DNA from: Pseudomonas mucidolens
Lineage (GTDB): Bacteria > Pseudomonadota > Gammaproteobacteria > Pseudomonadales > Pseudomonadaceae
DNA: 64,000 bases
Direction of reading: 5' to 3'
NCBI RefSeq assembly: GCF_900106045.1
Contig: NZ_LT629802.1
Location: 2,914,001 to 2,978,000 of the forward strand
Part shown: in pieces, positions 17,072 to 26,281 of the stretch
Numbering within the stretch: position 1 is the first letter of the stretch
How the letters are laid out: every line of letters begins with the position of its first letter
Translations under genes and position numbers: made by a program
Notes under the pieces: generated by a model
The model's database searches: none
What the model was told of the DNA's origin: nothing
The model's input: only the letters and a program-made list of their open reading frames with translations

Positions 17072-20000
17072 GAAACAGGATGCCAAGGCGCTTAAAGGAC
17101 TATTTAATCATATTAAGTTTCGGGCTGTGCCTGAGTACCTCAGTGTCAGCCACTCACGCCGATCCGGAACGTTATTCGCTACTGAGCCGTACCAGTAGTA
17201 TTCCGCGGACTGCGGCACTGAACAAAACACAGCGTGAATGGCTGCAAAACAAACGCGAGCTCGTGCTGGGGACCTCGGCACCCGACTACGCCCCTTTCGA
17301 CGTGACCGTCAGCGGACGCGACTATGAAGGCATCACAGCCGATTACGCCGGCATCCTCGCCAAGACCCTCGCCCTGCCCATCAGCGTGCTGCGCTACCCG
17401 TCGAGGGAAGCCGCGATCGAGGCACTGGAAGCAGGGGAAATCGACCTGCTGGGCACTGCCAACGGCTTTGAAGCAAAAAATTCCGCTATTGTCCTGTCTC
17501 AGCCCTACGCTATAGACCAGCCGGTACTGGTCACTCGAGAGGGAGAAAACCCTCCACTCAATGACGGGCTGGCTGGTATGCGACTAAGCCTTGTCTACCA
17601 TTACTTGCCCTTGGCGGAAGTCGAAGCGCTCTATCCAGAGGCCATTATCCAGACTTACCAGTCCTACCAGAACGCGCTGAATGCCGTGGCGTTCGACAAG
17701 GCCGATGTATTTCTCGGCGATACCATTTCCACTCACTACATGATCAACAAGGGCTATCTGAAAAATATCCGGATGGCGAATTTCGGCGAGCATGAAGCGT
17801 ATGGCTTCAGCTTTGCCGTGCACCACGATCAGCAAATCCTGCTCAGCATCATCAACTCGATTCTCGCCGCCGTCACCACCCATGAGCGGGAACGCATCTC
17901 CAAGCGCTGGAGCGCTGGCAGCGACATTTTGTTGACCGATCAGAAGTTGCAACTGAGCGTGCGAGAGGAGCGCTGGCTCAAGCAACACCCCGTAGTGAAG
18001 GTGGTGATCAACGAGACCTTCGCACCACTGACCTTTCTTGACTCGGAGGGCCGATTGCGCGGCATCACCGCTGACCTGCTGGAGCTGATCCGTTTGCGTA
18101 CAGGTCTGCGCTTCGAGGTTCACAATACCCGCAGCGTCAACGAAATGATCCAGCAAATTGAAACCGGCAGGGCAGATATCATCGCGGCAATACTCCCTAG
18201 CCCAGAACGAGAGAGCAGGCTGAACTTCAGCCGTCCCTACCTGGAAAACTCCTATGTCCTGCTGACACGCAAGGAACCTGGTGCGCCCTCCAGCCTGGAG
18301 CAGTTGGCAGGCAAGCATCTCGCGGTCACCGAGGGCAATCCCGTGGTGAGCTATCTGCGGCGCGAGTTTCCGCAGATTATCCTGCAGGAAGTCAGCGACA
18401 CCTTCAAGGCAACGGAAATGTTGGCCCAGGAGCAAGTGGAAGGTGCGGTCAATTCTCTGGTGGTCGCCAACTACTTCCTCTCCTCGCACGTATTCAAGAA
18501 CAATTTGCAGATAAGCTCGAGTATTGGCACTGAACTCGCTTCCTTTTCATTGGCGACCTCGCGCGGTGCCACCGAACTGAACTCGATCCTCGACAAGGCG
18601 CTCCTGAGCATCGCCCCCGATGAACTGGGGGTCATCAACAGCCGCTGGCGCGGTTACACGGAGGTGTCCGACAGTTACTGGCGCAACTACCACCGCTTGA
18701 TTATCCAGATCATCACGGGTATCGGACTGCTGTTGCTGACATCTTTAGCCTGGAATGCCTACATGCGCAGGCAGATCAAGCAACGCCAGATGGCTGAGCG
18801 CGCGCTCAACGACCAATATGAATTCATGCGCGCCCTGGTCAATGAAACGCCCCACCCGATCTACGTACGTGACCGCGATGGCTTGCTCCAGATCTGCAAT
18901 GACAGCTACCTGCAGGTTTTCGACGTCAAGCGTGAGGAGGTCATTGGTAAATGCATCACTCAGATGGGCCTCGACATTGATTCGGAAGCCAAGCAATACC
19001 AAGCCGATTATCAGCGGGTGGTGAGCGAAGGCAGCTCACTGATCCTTGATCGCCCCTTGCACATCCATGGGCAGAAGTTGACGATTTATCACTGGATATT
19101 GCCGTACCGTAACTCAGTCGGCGAAGTCCAGGGCGTTATCGGCGGCTGGATCGATATCAGTGAACGACGTCAATTGTTCGATGAACTGCGCGCCGCCAAG
19201 GATCGCGCGGATGAAGCCAATCGCGCCAAAAGCACGTTCCTGGCAACCATGAGCCACGAGATTCGCACGCCGATGAACGCGGTCATCGGGATGCTTGAGC
19301 TGACACTCAAGCGCGCCGATCATGGGGGGCTGGATCGCCCGGCGATCGAAGTTGCCTACAACTCTGCCAAAGACCTGCTGGAGTTGATCGGCGATATCCT
19401 GGATATCGCCCGGATCGAATCCGGTCGCTTGAGCCTGGCACCGGAACGCGTCAACCTGCGAGAAATGATCGAGTCGGTGATACGCGTCTTCGATGGCCTG
19501 GCGCGCCAGAAAAGCCTGCAGTTGCTATTGGAGTTCAATTCCGGCGTCAGCGAAAACGACGTGCAGATCGATCCCCTGCGCTTCAAGCAGATTCTGTCGA
19601 ACCTGGTGAGTAATGCCATCAAGTTCACCGAGCAGGGTGAAGTGAAGATCAAGGTGGACGTCCAACCCACCCTCCAACCGCAACAAATCGAGATGAGGCT
19701 GGTAGTCGAAGACACGGGAATCGGCATCAGCCGGCGTGATCAGCAACGGTTGTTCGAACCGTTCTCCCAAGCCGACAACTCTGGGCACCTGGCCAGAAGC
19801 GGTGCGGGCCTGGGGTTGGTAATCTGTCGCAGCCTGTGCGAAATGATGGGCGGGCGATTGACACTGAGCAGTGTGCCCAGCGTCGGCACCGAGGTCTTTG
19901 TCTCACTCAAGTTGACCAGTCTGCCGCCCGCACAGCCTTTGATCGAACTCAAGCCCGCGGCCCCGAATGCGGCCGCCGTACTCAGCGTACTGGTGGTGGA

Positions 20001-20706
20001 CGACCACCCCGCTAATCGTTTACTCATGTGCCAGCAACTGGGCTTCCTGGGTCATCAGTTTACCGCCGTCCAGCATGGCGCAGCAGGTTTCCAAGCGTGG
20101 CGCCAGGCGCATTTCGACCTGATCATCGCCGACTGCAACATGCCTATCATGAACGGCTATGAGTTGGCCCGCTCGATTCGCGAACATGAACAACGGGAAA
20201 ACCTCGCGCCTTGTATCATCCTGGGCTTTACCGCCAATGCCCAACCCGAAGAACGGCAGCGCTGCAAAGAAGCCGGCATGAATGACTGTCTGTTCAAGCC
20301 CATCAGCCTCACGATGCTGGAGCGCCACCTGGCCGAAATTACCCCCAAGCCGCCCGGTGAACTCTTTGAGCTGGGTAACCTGAATGCCCTCACCGGCGGT
20401 GACCCCATATTAAGCCAGCGTCTGCTGGGGGAATTGCTCAGAAGCAGCCGCCATGACCGCGAAGAGCTGATGACACTTCTGGCGCAAGGCACGCGCCAAG
20501 ACCTCATTAACCAGGCCCACAAAATCAAGGGCGCGGCCAGAATCGTCCAGGCCCGGACCTTGGCGGAGCAATGCGAAGCCCTGGAACAGGCTGGCGAAGG
20601 TGTCGACCAACCGCACATCGACACGTGGGTCAAGGCTATCGAAAGAACCATGCTGGAGCTGGAACGTCTCCTGAAAATGCAACTCGACCGGCCATCGTCT
20701 CACTGA
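17068..20706 (+). CDS. BvgS/RocS-like unorthodox hybrid sensor kinase
   Basis: 1212 residues from GTG 17068. Order: signal peptide (about 1-30), two tandem periplasmic binding-protein (SBP_bac_3) domains (about 55-285 and 300-535), a membrane helix (about 545-567), a PAS domain (about 585-700), HisKA with His730 in ATMSHEIRTPMN, HATPase_c, a receiver with Asp1022 in IIADCNMPIMNG, and an Hpt domain with His1151 in QAHKIKGAARI. This is the full BvgS/RocS1 architecture and predicts a His-Asp-His-Asp relay to the upstream regulator. The Venus-flytrap domains may sense small solutes or run as a rigid default-on sensor as in BvgS. Ligand unknown. Confidence 0.93.
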   Translation: MRNRMPRRLKDYLIILSFGLCLSTSVSATHADPERYSLLSRTSSIPRTAALNKTQREWLQNKRELVLGTSAPDYAPFDVTVSGRDYEGITADYAGILAKTLALPISVLRYPSREAAIEALEAGEIDLLGTANGFEAKNSAIVLSQPYAIDQPVLVTREGENPPLNDGLAGMRLSLVYHYLPLAEVEALYPEAIIQTYQSYQNALNAVAFDKADVFLGDTISTHYMINKGYLKNIRMANFGEHEAYGFSFAVHHDQQILLSIINSILAAVTTHERERISKRWSAGSDILLTDQKLQLSVREERWLKQHPVVKVVINETFAPLTFLDSEGRLRGITADLLELIRLRTGLRFEVHNTRSVNEMIQQIETGRADIIAAILPSPERESRLNFSRPYLENSYVLLTRKEPGAPSSLEQLAGKHLAVTEGNPVVSYLRREFPQIILQEVSDTFKATEMLAQEQVEGAVNSLVVANYFLSSHVFKNNLQISSSIGTELASFSLATSRGATELNSILDKALLSIAPDELGVINSRWRGYTEVSDSYWRNYHRLIIQIITGIGLLLLTSLAWNAYMRRQIKQRQMAERALNDQYEFMRALVNETPHPIYVRDRDGLLQICNDSYLQVFDVKREEVIGKCITQMGLDIDSEAKQYQADYQRVVSEGSSLILDRPLHIHGQKLTIYHWILPYRNSVGEVQGVIGGWIDISERRQLFDELRAAKDRADEANRAKSTFLATMSHEIRTPMNAVIGMLELTLKRADHGGLDRPAIEVAYNSAKDLLELIGDILDIARIESGRLSLAPERVNLREMIESVIRVFDGLARQKSLQLLLEFNSGVSENDVQIDPLRFKQILSNLVSNAIKFTEQGEVKIKVDVQPTLQPQQIEMRLVVEDTGIGISRRDQQRLFEPFSQADNSGHLARSGAGLGLVICRSLCEMMGGRLTLSSVPSVGTEVFVSLKLTSLPPAQPLIELKPAAPNAAAVLSVLVVDDHPANRLLMCQQLGFLGHQFTAVQHGAAGFQAWRQAHFDLIIADCNMPIMNGYELARSIREHEQRENLAPCIILGFTANAQPEERQRCKEAGMNDCLFKPISLTMLERHLAEITPKPPGELFELGNLNALTGGDPILSQRLLGELLRSSRHDREELMTLLAQGTRQDLINQAHKIKGAARIVQARTLAEQCEALEQAGEGVDQPHIDTWVKAIERTMLELERLLKMQLDRPSSH

Positions 20707-20721
20707 CGAGCGTCAGTTTTT
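20702..20721 (+). terminator. short terminator after the hybrid kinase
   Basis: Six-base arms ACTGAC / GTCAGT around GAGC, followed by a run of T; it overlaps the kinase stop codon. The stem is short, so termination may be inefficient. Confidence 0.5.
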
Positions 20722-20766
20722 CATCCGGGCGCCCGAATATCAGGCGCTCGTATACGCCAGATCCGC

Positions 20767-21249
20767 TCAGCAGTCGGTCAAGCGCAGGAAAATCGCTGAC
20801 AGTTGCTCGATACCGGTTTGATCTTCGAGGGTAAAACGCGCCAGTTCTGGGCTGTCGAGGTCCAGCACGCCAATCAACTTCCCATCCTTGATCAAAGGGA
20901 CAACCAGTTCGCTGTTGGAGGCGCTGTCACATGCGATGTGCCCGGCAAAGGCATGAACATCTTCCACCCGCTGGGTTTGCCGTGTGGCCGCGGCAGCCCC
21001 ACAGACACCCCGGCCAAACGGAATTCGCACGCAGGCGATCTGTCCCTGGAAAGGCCCGAGGACCAGCTCTTCGTCACGATTGAGATAGAAGCCCGCCCAG
21101 TTCAAATCCTCGAGTTGATTAAACAGGAACGCGGAAAACTGCGCCGCATTGGCAATGAAGTCCCGCTCATCCGCCAACAAGGACTCAAGTTGCGCACACA
21201 GCATTGCGTACCCGTCAAGGCCAGTACCGGCCTGCTGTAAATCGATCAT
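20767..21249 (-). CDS. GAF-domain free methionine-(R)-sulfoxide reductase (fRMsr)
   Basis: 160 residues from ATG 21249. A single GAF domain with the three family cysteines in their expected places: GQIACVRIPFG, GRGVCGAA and HIACDSASNSEL. These match Cys84, Cys94 and Cys118 of E. coli fRMsr, which reduce free methionine-R-sulfoxide through disulfide exchange. It overlaps the upstream DUF815 ATPase gene by four bases (ATGA), so it is the second gene of that operon. The cysteine set makes enzymatic activity likely rather than a plain sensory GAF role. Confidence 0.9.
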   Translation of the reverse strand: MIDLQQAGTGLDGYAMLCAQLESLLADERDFIANAAQFSAFLFNQLEDLNWAGFYLNRDEELVLGPFQGQIACVRIPFGRGVCGAAAATRQTQRVEDVHAFAGHIACDSASNSELVVPLIKDGKLIGVLDLDSPELARFTLEDQTGIEQLSAIFLRLTDC

Positions 21250-22136
21250 GCTTGACGCTCCAGGAGTTTCAGACCTACCCAATAACGGGCGAACTGATAG
21301 GCACAGCGGCCGTTTCGGTTACCGCGCCCCGTGGCCCAGCGCACCGCAAGAATGTCCAGCTCTTCATCCCATTGCCATTGCAGACCGGACTTGCTCGCCA
21401 ACTCGCCGATCCAATGCTCGACCACATCCAGGAAATGCTCCTGACTGAACGGATAAAACGACAGCCACAGCCCAAAACGATCGGACAAGGCAATCTTGTC
21501 TTCCACGGCTTCATTGGGATGCAGCTCGCCATCGACTCTCTTCCAATTCTCATTGTCGCTCTGGTTTTCCGGGACCAGGTGGCGGCGGTTGGACGTGGCG
21601 TACAGCAAGACGTTTTCCGGCGCCTGTTCCAGGGAGCCATCCAGCACGCTCTTGAGGACCCGGTAATCGCTTTCACCCGCTTCAAAGGACAAATCATCGC
21701 AAAACAGCACGAAGCGTTGTGGCAACTTGACCAGTTGCTCCACCACCCTTGGCAGGTCCGCCAGGTGATCGCGTTCGATCTCAATCAGCCGTAGACCGGC
21801 CTTGGCGTGCTGAGCCAACAAAGCCCGCACCAGAGAGGATTTGCCGGTCCCCCGCGCGCCCCAGAGCAATGCGTGGTTGGCCGGCAAACCGTCGAGAAAC
21901 TGTTGGGTATTGCGCGCCAGTTGTTCGCGCTGCTTGTCCACGCCGATCAAATCCGACAGGCGCATATCCAGGCTGACTTCCAGCGGCAACAAGAATCCGC
22001 TGCGACCTTCGCGCTGCCAGCGGGCAGCCAAACATTGGTCCCAGTCAATGACTTGGCGAGGGGCTGGCAATAAAGGCTCCAGACGAGCAAGCACCGCATC
22101 GGCCCGCTCAAGAAAGGCATTCAATCGAGAATCCAC
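21246..22136 (-). CDS. DUF815 P-loop ATPase
   Basis: 296 residues from GTG 22136, chosen because GAGGA lies about six bases before it; the frame is open further upstream without family-like sequence. AAA-type ATPase core: LWGARGTGKSSLVRAL (Walker A), RFVLFCDDLSFE (Walker B), LLYATSNRRHLVPE (sensor 1 region) and GRGNRNGRCAYQFARYW at the C-terminus. DUF815 proteins are widespread and unassigned. Co-transcribed with the methionine sulfoxide reductase gene, overlapping by four bases. Confidence 0.9.
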   Translation of the reverse strand: MDSRLNAFLERADAVLARLEPLLPAPRQVIDWDQCLAARWQREGRSGFLLPLEVSLDMRLSDLIGVDKQREQLARNTQQFLDGLPANHALLWGARGTGKSSLVRALLAQHAKAGLRLIEIERDHLADLPRVVEQLVKLPQRFVLFCDDLSFEAGESDYRVLKSVLDGSLEQAPENVLLYATSNRRHLVPENQSDNENWKRVDGELHPNEAVEDKIALSDRFGLWLSFYPFSQEHFLDVVEHWIGELASKSGLQWQWDEELDILAVRWATGRGNRNGRCAYQFARYWVGLKLLERQA

Positions 22137-22284
22137 GACTATTCCTCTGGCAAGTTTTTGTAAAAGATGGCGTATTGGCAACCTGACGCAGCCCGCGGGC
22201 TGCACCTGAATAAATCGATTCATGCCGGGCAAGGTCGATCTTGTGAATGTTCAGCTATGATTGCCGGGCGAAGGGAAACGTAAA

Positions 22285-24624
22285 GTGGTTCAGCACTCGA
22301 TGGATATCAAGTTCTCCCACCGCTTGTCTTATAGGCAAGCCAGACTGACTGTGCTGGTCGGTTTCGTATTGGGAACCTTGCTCAGCCTGATCCAGATCGG
22401 CATTGATTATGCCAGCGAAGACGCCTCCATCAACCGTGAAATACACTCGCTGATAGAAATCAGCCATAACCCGGCTTCGCGCATTGCCTACAACATCGAC
22501 GCCGAACTGGCCCAGGAGCTGACGCGAGGCCTGCTGCACTCCCCCGCCATCATCCGGGCGCAATTGATCGACAACAACGGGATGGTACTGGCGGACGTTG
22601 ACCGGCCGCGCAAGGAAAGCAGCTACCGGCCCCTCAGCGATTTTATGTTCGGTGCCAATCGCCAGTTCGAAGACCGGCTGTATCTCACGCATATGCCTAG
22701 CGAGTCCCTGGGGGTCTTGCGCCTGGATGTCGACACTTACACGTTCGGAAACCGTTTCCTGCACCGCGCCGTGATCACCCTGCTCAACGGCTTTGCCCGC
22801 AGCCTGATCCTGACAGGTCTTCTGCTGGGGCTGTTCTACGTGATGCTGACGCAGCCCCTGGTGCGGATTATCCGCGAACTGAGCACCCATGACACCCGCA
22901 ACGCTTCCAGCAAGCGCCTGAAGTGCCCGCCGGGCCACGAACACGACGAAATCGGCGTACTGGTCAACGTCGCCAACCAGCAATTTGAAAACATGGAAAC
23001 CGAAATCCAGCAACGGCGCCACGCCGAGGATCGCCTGACCGAGTATCTCGGGCAACTGGAGGACATTGTTTCAGCGCGGACGACCGAGCTCAAGGCGAGC
23101 AACCTTCAATTGAGCCAATCCAACCAAGAGTTGGAAGCTGCGAAGATGACAGCCCTCGGCATGGCCCAGTCACGGGCCGCCTTCCTGGCCAACATGAGTC
23201 ACGAAATCCGCACCCCGCTCAATGGTTTGCTGGGGATGATCGCCCTTTCCCTGGACAGCCCGCTGAATGCCGAGCAGCGTCAACAACTGTCCATCGCCCA
23301 CGACTCCGGCAAAGTGCTGGTGGAACTGCTCAACGATATTCTCGACTTGTCCAAGTTCGATGCCGGTCAGTTGGAGCTGGAGAGCATTCCGTTCGACCTT
23401 GGCTCACTGGTCGAGGACACCGCCAATCTGCTTTCGCAAAACGCGGCACCCAGTGTCGAGCTGACGTGCCTGATCGAACCGCAGTTTCCCGCCCAAATCA
23501 TCGGCGATCCGACCCGAGTCCGGCAGATCATCAGTAACTTGCTGTCGAATGCCTTGAAATTCACCCGCTTCGGCCGGGTCGATGTGCGCGTCGGCATGCA
23601 TGAGGGTGATGTGCGCATCGAGGTATGCGACACCGGCATCGGCATTGCGCAGGAGGCTCAGGTGAAGATATTTCAACCCTTCACTCAGGCCGGCGCCGGC
23701 ATTACACGCCAGTTTGGTGGGACAGGCTTGGGGCTGGCGCTGACTCACAACCTCTGCGAAGCCATGTCCGGCCGCCTGAGCATCAGCTCGGAGGCGGGAT
23801 TTGGCAGCCAGTTCTGCGCCGATCTGCCATTGTCCGCTCATACGCCAGCCGTCGACCTGGCTCCTCTGGCGGGTGACGTGATAGTGATTACCGGAGCCAG
23901 CAGCGGCCTTGCGGAATTACTCAACACACTGCTGCCCGGTTGGGGCTTGACGCCGCGTTGCTACACCCTCGACGACAATTTGTACGGGCTCGCTCCCGAT
24001 CTGCTGATCACTGACTGCCCTGAGTGCCTGTTCAATCTGCGGCCAGCCATCAAGGCACCGATTCTGCTGGTCACTGCCTACGGTAACTTCATGCCCAGCG
24101 CAGAGGTGGCCGCCTTCGCCCCCTTACAGCAGCAGGCACGTCCGCTGAGCCGCACTGCGCTGTACCAGATTTTGCAGCGAACCTTGCGCATCGGCGCCGA
24201 CACGGCACTGGATTTCGTCCAACTGGAAAGCGCTCCCCTGGCTTTCCGCGCGCGAATCCTGCTGGTGGAGGACAACCCAGTCAATCAACTGGTGGCCAAG
24301 GGCATGCTGGGCAAGCTCGGCTGCGAGGTGATTGTGGCGGCCCACGGCGGCGAAGCGCTGAAGCTGTTGGAGGAGCACCGCTTCGACATGGTGTTGATGG
24401 ACTGCAACATGCCGGTGATGGATGGCTACGAGGCGAGCCGGCAAATTCGCCGCAGCGGACGCTGGCCCGAGCTGCCGATTGTCGCGCTGACCGCCAATGC
24501 TCTGTCCGAAGAACGGGAGCGTTGCCGGGCAGCGGGGATGAACGACTATCTGGCCAAGCCTTTTCGCCGGGAAGAACTCAACGCCCTGCTCGACCTGTGG
24601 GTACCGATTACGACAAGTCTCTGA
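22285..24624 (+). CDS. sagS: SagS-like hybrid sensor histidine kinase
   Basis: 779 residues from GTG 22285 (GAAGGG about nine bases upstream); ATG 22300 is an alternative. An N-terminal membrane helix, a periplasmic sensor region (about 40-160), a second helix near 165-190 and a HAMP-like linker lead to HisKA with His306 (NMSHEIRTPLNGLLG), HATPase_c and a receiver with Asp706 (VLMDCNMPVMDG). Size and surrounding genes (ospR, gpx, msrB, aminotransferase, htpX, tpm) match PA2824 (SagS) of P. aeruginosa, recalled from memory. SagS feeds HptB and BfiS to control the switch to biofilm growth. Between the ATPase and receiver is an inactive receiver-like segment. Confidence 0.85.
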   Translation: MVQHSMDIKFSHRLSYRQARLTVLVGFVLGTLLSLIQIGIDYASEDASINREIHSLIEISHNPASRIAYNIDAELAQELTRGLLHSPAIIRAQLIDNNGMVLADVDRPRKESSYRPLSDFMFGANRQFEDRLYLTHMPSESLGVLRLDVDTYTFGNRFLHRAVITLLNGFARSLILTGLLLGLFYVMLTQPLVRIIRELSTHDTRNASSKRLKCPPGHEHDEIGVLVNVANQQFENMETEIQQRRHAEDRLTEYLGQLEDIVSARTTELKASNLQLSQSNQELEAAKMTALGMAQSRAAFLANMSHEIRTPLNGLLGMIALSLDSPLNAEQRQQLSIAHDSGKVLVELLNDILDLSKFDAGQLELESIPFDLGSLVEDTANLLSQNAAPSVELTCLIEPQFPAQIIGDPTRVRQIISNLLSNALKFTRFGRVDVRVGMHEGDVRIEVCDTGIGIAQEAQVKIFQPFTQAGAGITRQFGGTGLGLALTHNLCEAMSGRLSISSEAGFGSQFCADLPLSAHTPAVDLAPLAGDVIVITGASSGLAELLNTLLPGWGLTPRCYTLDDNLYGLAPDLLITDCPECLFNLRPAIKAPILLVTAYGNFMPSAEVAAFAPLQQQARPLSRTALYQILQRTLRIGADTALDFVQLESAPLAFRARILLVEDNPVNQLVAKGMLGKLGCEVIVAAHGGEALKLLEEHRFDMVLMDCNMPVMDGYEASRQIRRSGRWPELPIVALTANALSEERERCRAAGMNDYLAKPFRREELNALLDLWVPITTSL

Positions 24625-25069
24625 GTTGCGTGAGCAATTGATCCAGGCCACGGCGCAAAACCTCGGCCTGACTCAGGTCGACGCCACTCTCACACAACAG
24701 GCGCGCCTTCAACGGCTGGACACGTTCACGCAGCGCCATACCCGCTTCGGCAAGGCTGAGATGCACCTCGCGCTCATCGCTGGCACTGCGCCGCCGCTTG
24801 ATCAAGGCCAATTGCTCAAGCCGCTTGAGCAGCGGCGTGAGCGTACCGGAATCCAGCAGCAAGCGTTCTCCCAGGGCCTTGACCGTGGGCTGTGGCATTG
24901 CTGTCTCCTGCCATTGCCACAACACCAGCATCACTAGGTATTGCGGGTAAGTCAGGCCCAACTGTTCCAGCATCGGTTTATACGCACGCGTTACCGCCCG
25001 CGAAGCGGCGTACAGTTTGAAGCACAACTGGTTGTCGAGGCTCAGGGAATCAGCGCTCAGGTCGTTCAT
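24608..25069 (-). CDS. ospR: MarR-family thiol peroxide sensor (OspR/OhrR type)
   Basis: 153 residues. The N-terminal LSLDNQLCFKLYAASRAV places a cysteine (Cys16) where OhrR proteins have their reactive cysteine; a second lies in RLLCESGVDL near the C-terminus, giving the two-Cys type. Winged helix-turn-helix with LLDSGTLTPLLKRLEQLALI and RSASDEREVHL. On oxidation such repressors leave their operator. It overlaps the glutathione peroxidase gene by four bases, and a palindromic operator lies before that gene, so autoregulation is expected. The 3' end overlaps the convergent sagS by 17 bases. Confidence 0.9.
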   Translation of the reverse strand: MNDLSADSLSLDNQLCFKLYAASRAVTRAYKPMLEQLGLTYPQYLVMLVLWQWQETAMPQPTVKALGERLLLDSGTLTPLLKRLEQLALIKRRRSASDEREVHLSLAEAGMALRERVQPLKARLLCESGVDLSQAEVLRRGLDQLLTQLRDLS

Positions 25070-25551
25070 TTGAGCAGTGCTTCGATCTCTTGGGTCAGCT
25101 CCCGGGGTTTGGTGGTCGGCGCAAAACGCTTGACCACCTGACCATCACGGCCAATCAGGAACTTGGTGAAATTCCACTTGATGCTCTTGGACCCGAGTAC
25201 ACCCGGCGCGCGTTGTTTCAACTGCACAAACAACGGGTGAGCCGCGTCACCGTTGACGTCGATCTTTTTAAACAGCGGAAAGCTCACACCAAAATTCAAC
25301 TCGCAGAACTCGGAAATAGCCCCTTCGTTGCCTGGCTCCTGCTTGCCAAACTGATTGCAGGGAAAACCCAGCACCACCAGGCCTCGGTCCTTGTATTGCT
25401 GCCAGAGCTGTTCCAGGCCGTTGTACTGCGGGGTGAAACCGCATTTGCTGGCGGTATTGACCACGAGAATGGCCTTACCGGCGAAATCCGCCAAGGTCTT
25501 TTCCTCGCCCTTGATGGTGGTACACGCAATGCTCAGCAGGTTGTCGCTCAT
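25066..25551 (-). CDS. glutathione peroxidase family protein (thiol type)
   Basis: 161 residues from ATG 25551. Catalytic motif VVNTASKCGFTPQY with a cysteine (Cys37) in place of selenocysteine, then GFPCNQFGKQEPG and WNFTKFLIGRDGQVV with the conserved Gln and Trp of the catalytic tetrad. Bacterial members often use thioredoxin rather than glutathione to reduce hydroperoxides. First gene of a gpx-ospR operon with a large inverted repeat just upstream of the start. Confidence 0.93.
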   Translation of the reverse strand: MSDNLLSIACTTIKGEEKTLADFAGKAILVVNTASKCGFTPQYNGLEQLWQQYKDRGLVVLGFPCNQFGKQEPGNEGAISEFCELNFGVSFPLFKKIDVNGDAAHPLFVQLKQRAPGVLGSKSIKWNFTKFLIGRDGQVVKRFAPTTKPRELTQEIEALLK

Positions 25552-25588
25552 GATGACGTCTCGCAAGAGTGAACAGGCGCAAAACATA

Positions 25589-25624
25589 GCGCTCAATTAA
25601 ATTGCATACAATTTAATTGAGCGC
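25589..25624. promoter_or_regulatory. OspR operator: perfect 16-bp inverted repeat
   Basis: Arms GCGCTCAATTAAATTG (25589-25604) and CAATTTAATTGAGCGC (25609-25624) are exact reverse complements around CATA. Each arm contains a near-palindromic AATT-rich OhrR-like box (CAATTAAATTG, CAATTTAATTG), so two dimers might bind. It begins 38 bases upstream of the gpx start, where a repressor would block transcription of gpx-ospR. Confidence 0.85.
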
Positions 25625-25687
25625 ACTTATGGCACGGCATAACCCACGGCAGGAGCGGATTGACGCACCCCTGCGCAACGCGATGGA

Positions 25688-26080
25688 TTAACGCGGAACC
25701 AAATCCAGGCACACCGAATTGATGCAATAACGCAACCCCGTCGGCGGCGGACCATCCGGGAATACATGGCCCAGATGCGCATCGCACTTGCCACAGGTGA
25801 CCTCGGTGCGGATCATGCCGTGGCTGACGTCGCGAATCTCGATCATCGCATTGTCGGCAATCGGCGCGTAGAAACTGGGCCAGCCACAGCCGGCATCAAA
25901 CTTGGTCTGTGAATCGAATAACGGTTCATGGCAGCAGATGCAGTGATAAACACCATCGGTGGTGGTGGCATTGTACTTGCCGGAAAACGGTCGCTCGGTG
26001 CCCTTGAGGCGGCACACCTGATACTGCGCCGGGTCGAGCATGTCCTGCCATTCTTGAAGGGTTTTCTGCAACTTTTCCAT
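25688..26080 (-). CDS. msrB: peptide methionine (R)-S-oxide reductase MsrB
   Basis: 130 residues from ATG 26080, with GAGGT six bases upstream. Zinc-binding CxxC pairs in CICCHEP and [10 protein letters not shown], the GCGWPSF motif, and the catalytic cysteine in RYCINSVCL near the end. It repairs methionine-R-sulfoxide in proteins using thioredoxin. Divergent from the aminotransferase gene and downstream in the redox cluster of gpx and ospR. Confidence 0.96.
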   Translation of the reverse strand: MEKLQKTLQEWQDMLDPAQYQVCRLKGTERPFSGKYNATTTDGVYHCICCHEPLFDSQTKFDAGCGWPSFYAPIADNAMIEIRDVSHGMIRTEVTCGKCDAHLGHVFPDGPPPTGLRYCINSVCLDLVPR

Positions 26081-26281
26081 CGATACACCTCGGCAATTGA
26101 AAAAGCCTGATCTGTGTCTTTTCCATGGATCAGGCGGCACGTATGATTGCGCCTCTTCAAACTGCCAGTCTGGCACCCGCGTTATCGGCATTCAAACGTA
26201 TTTATCGGTCAGGCCAACGCGGGATTCCCGGCACAGTCGTCTTCACACCGTCGGATCGTTCATTTTCAGGATCACATCGCC

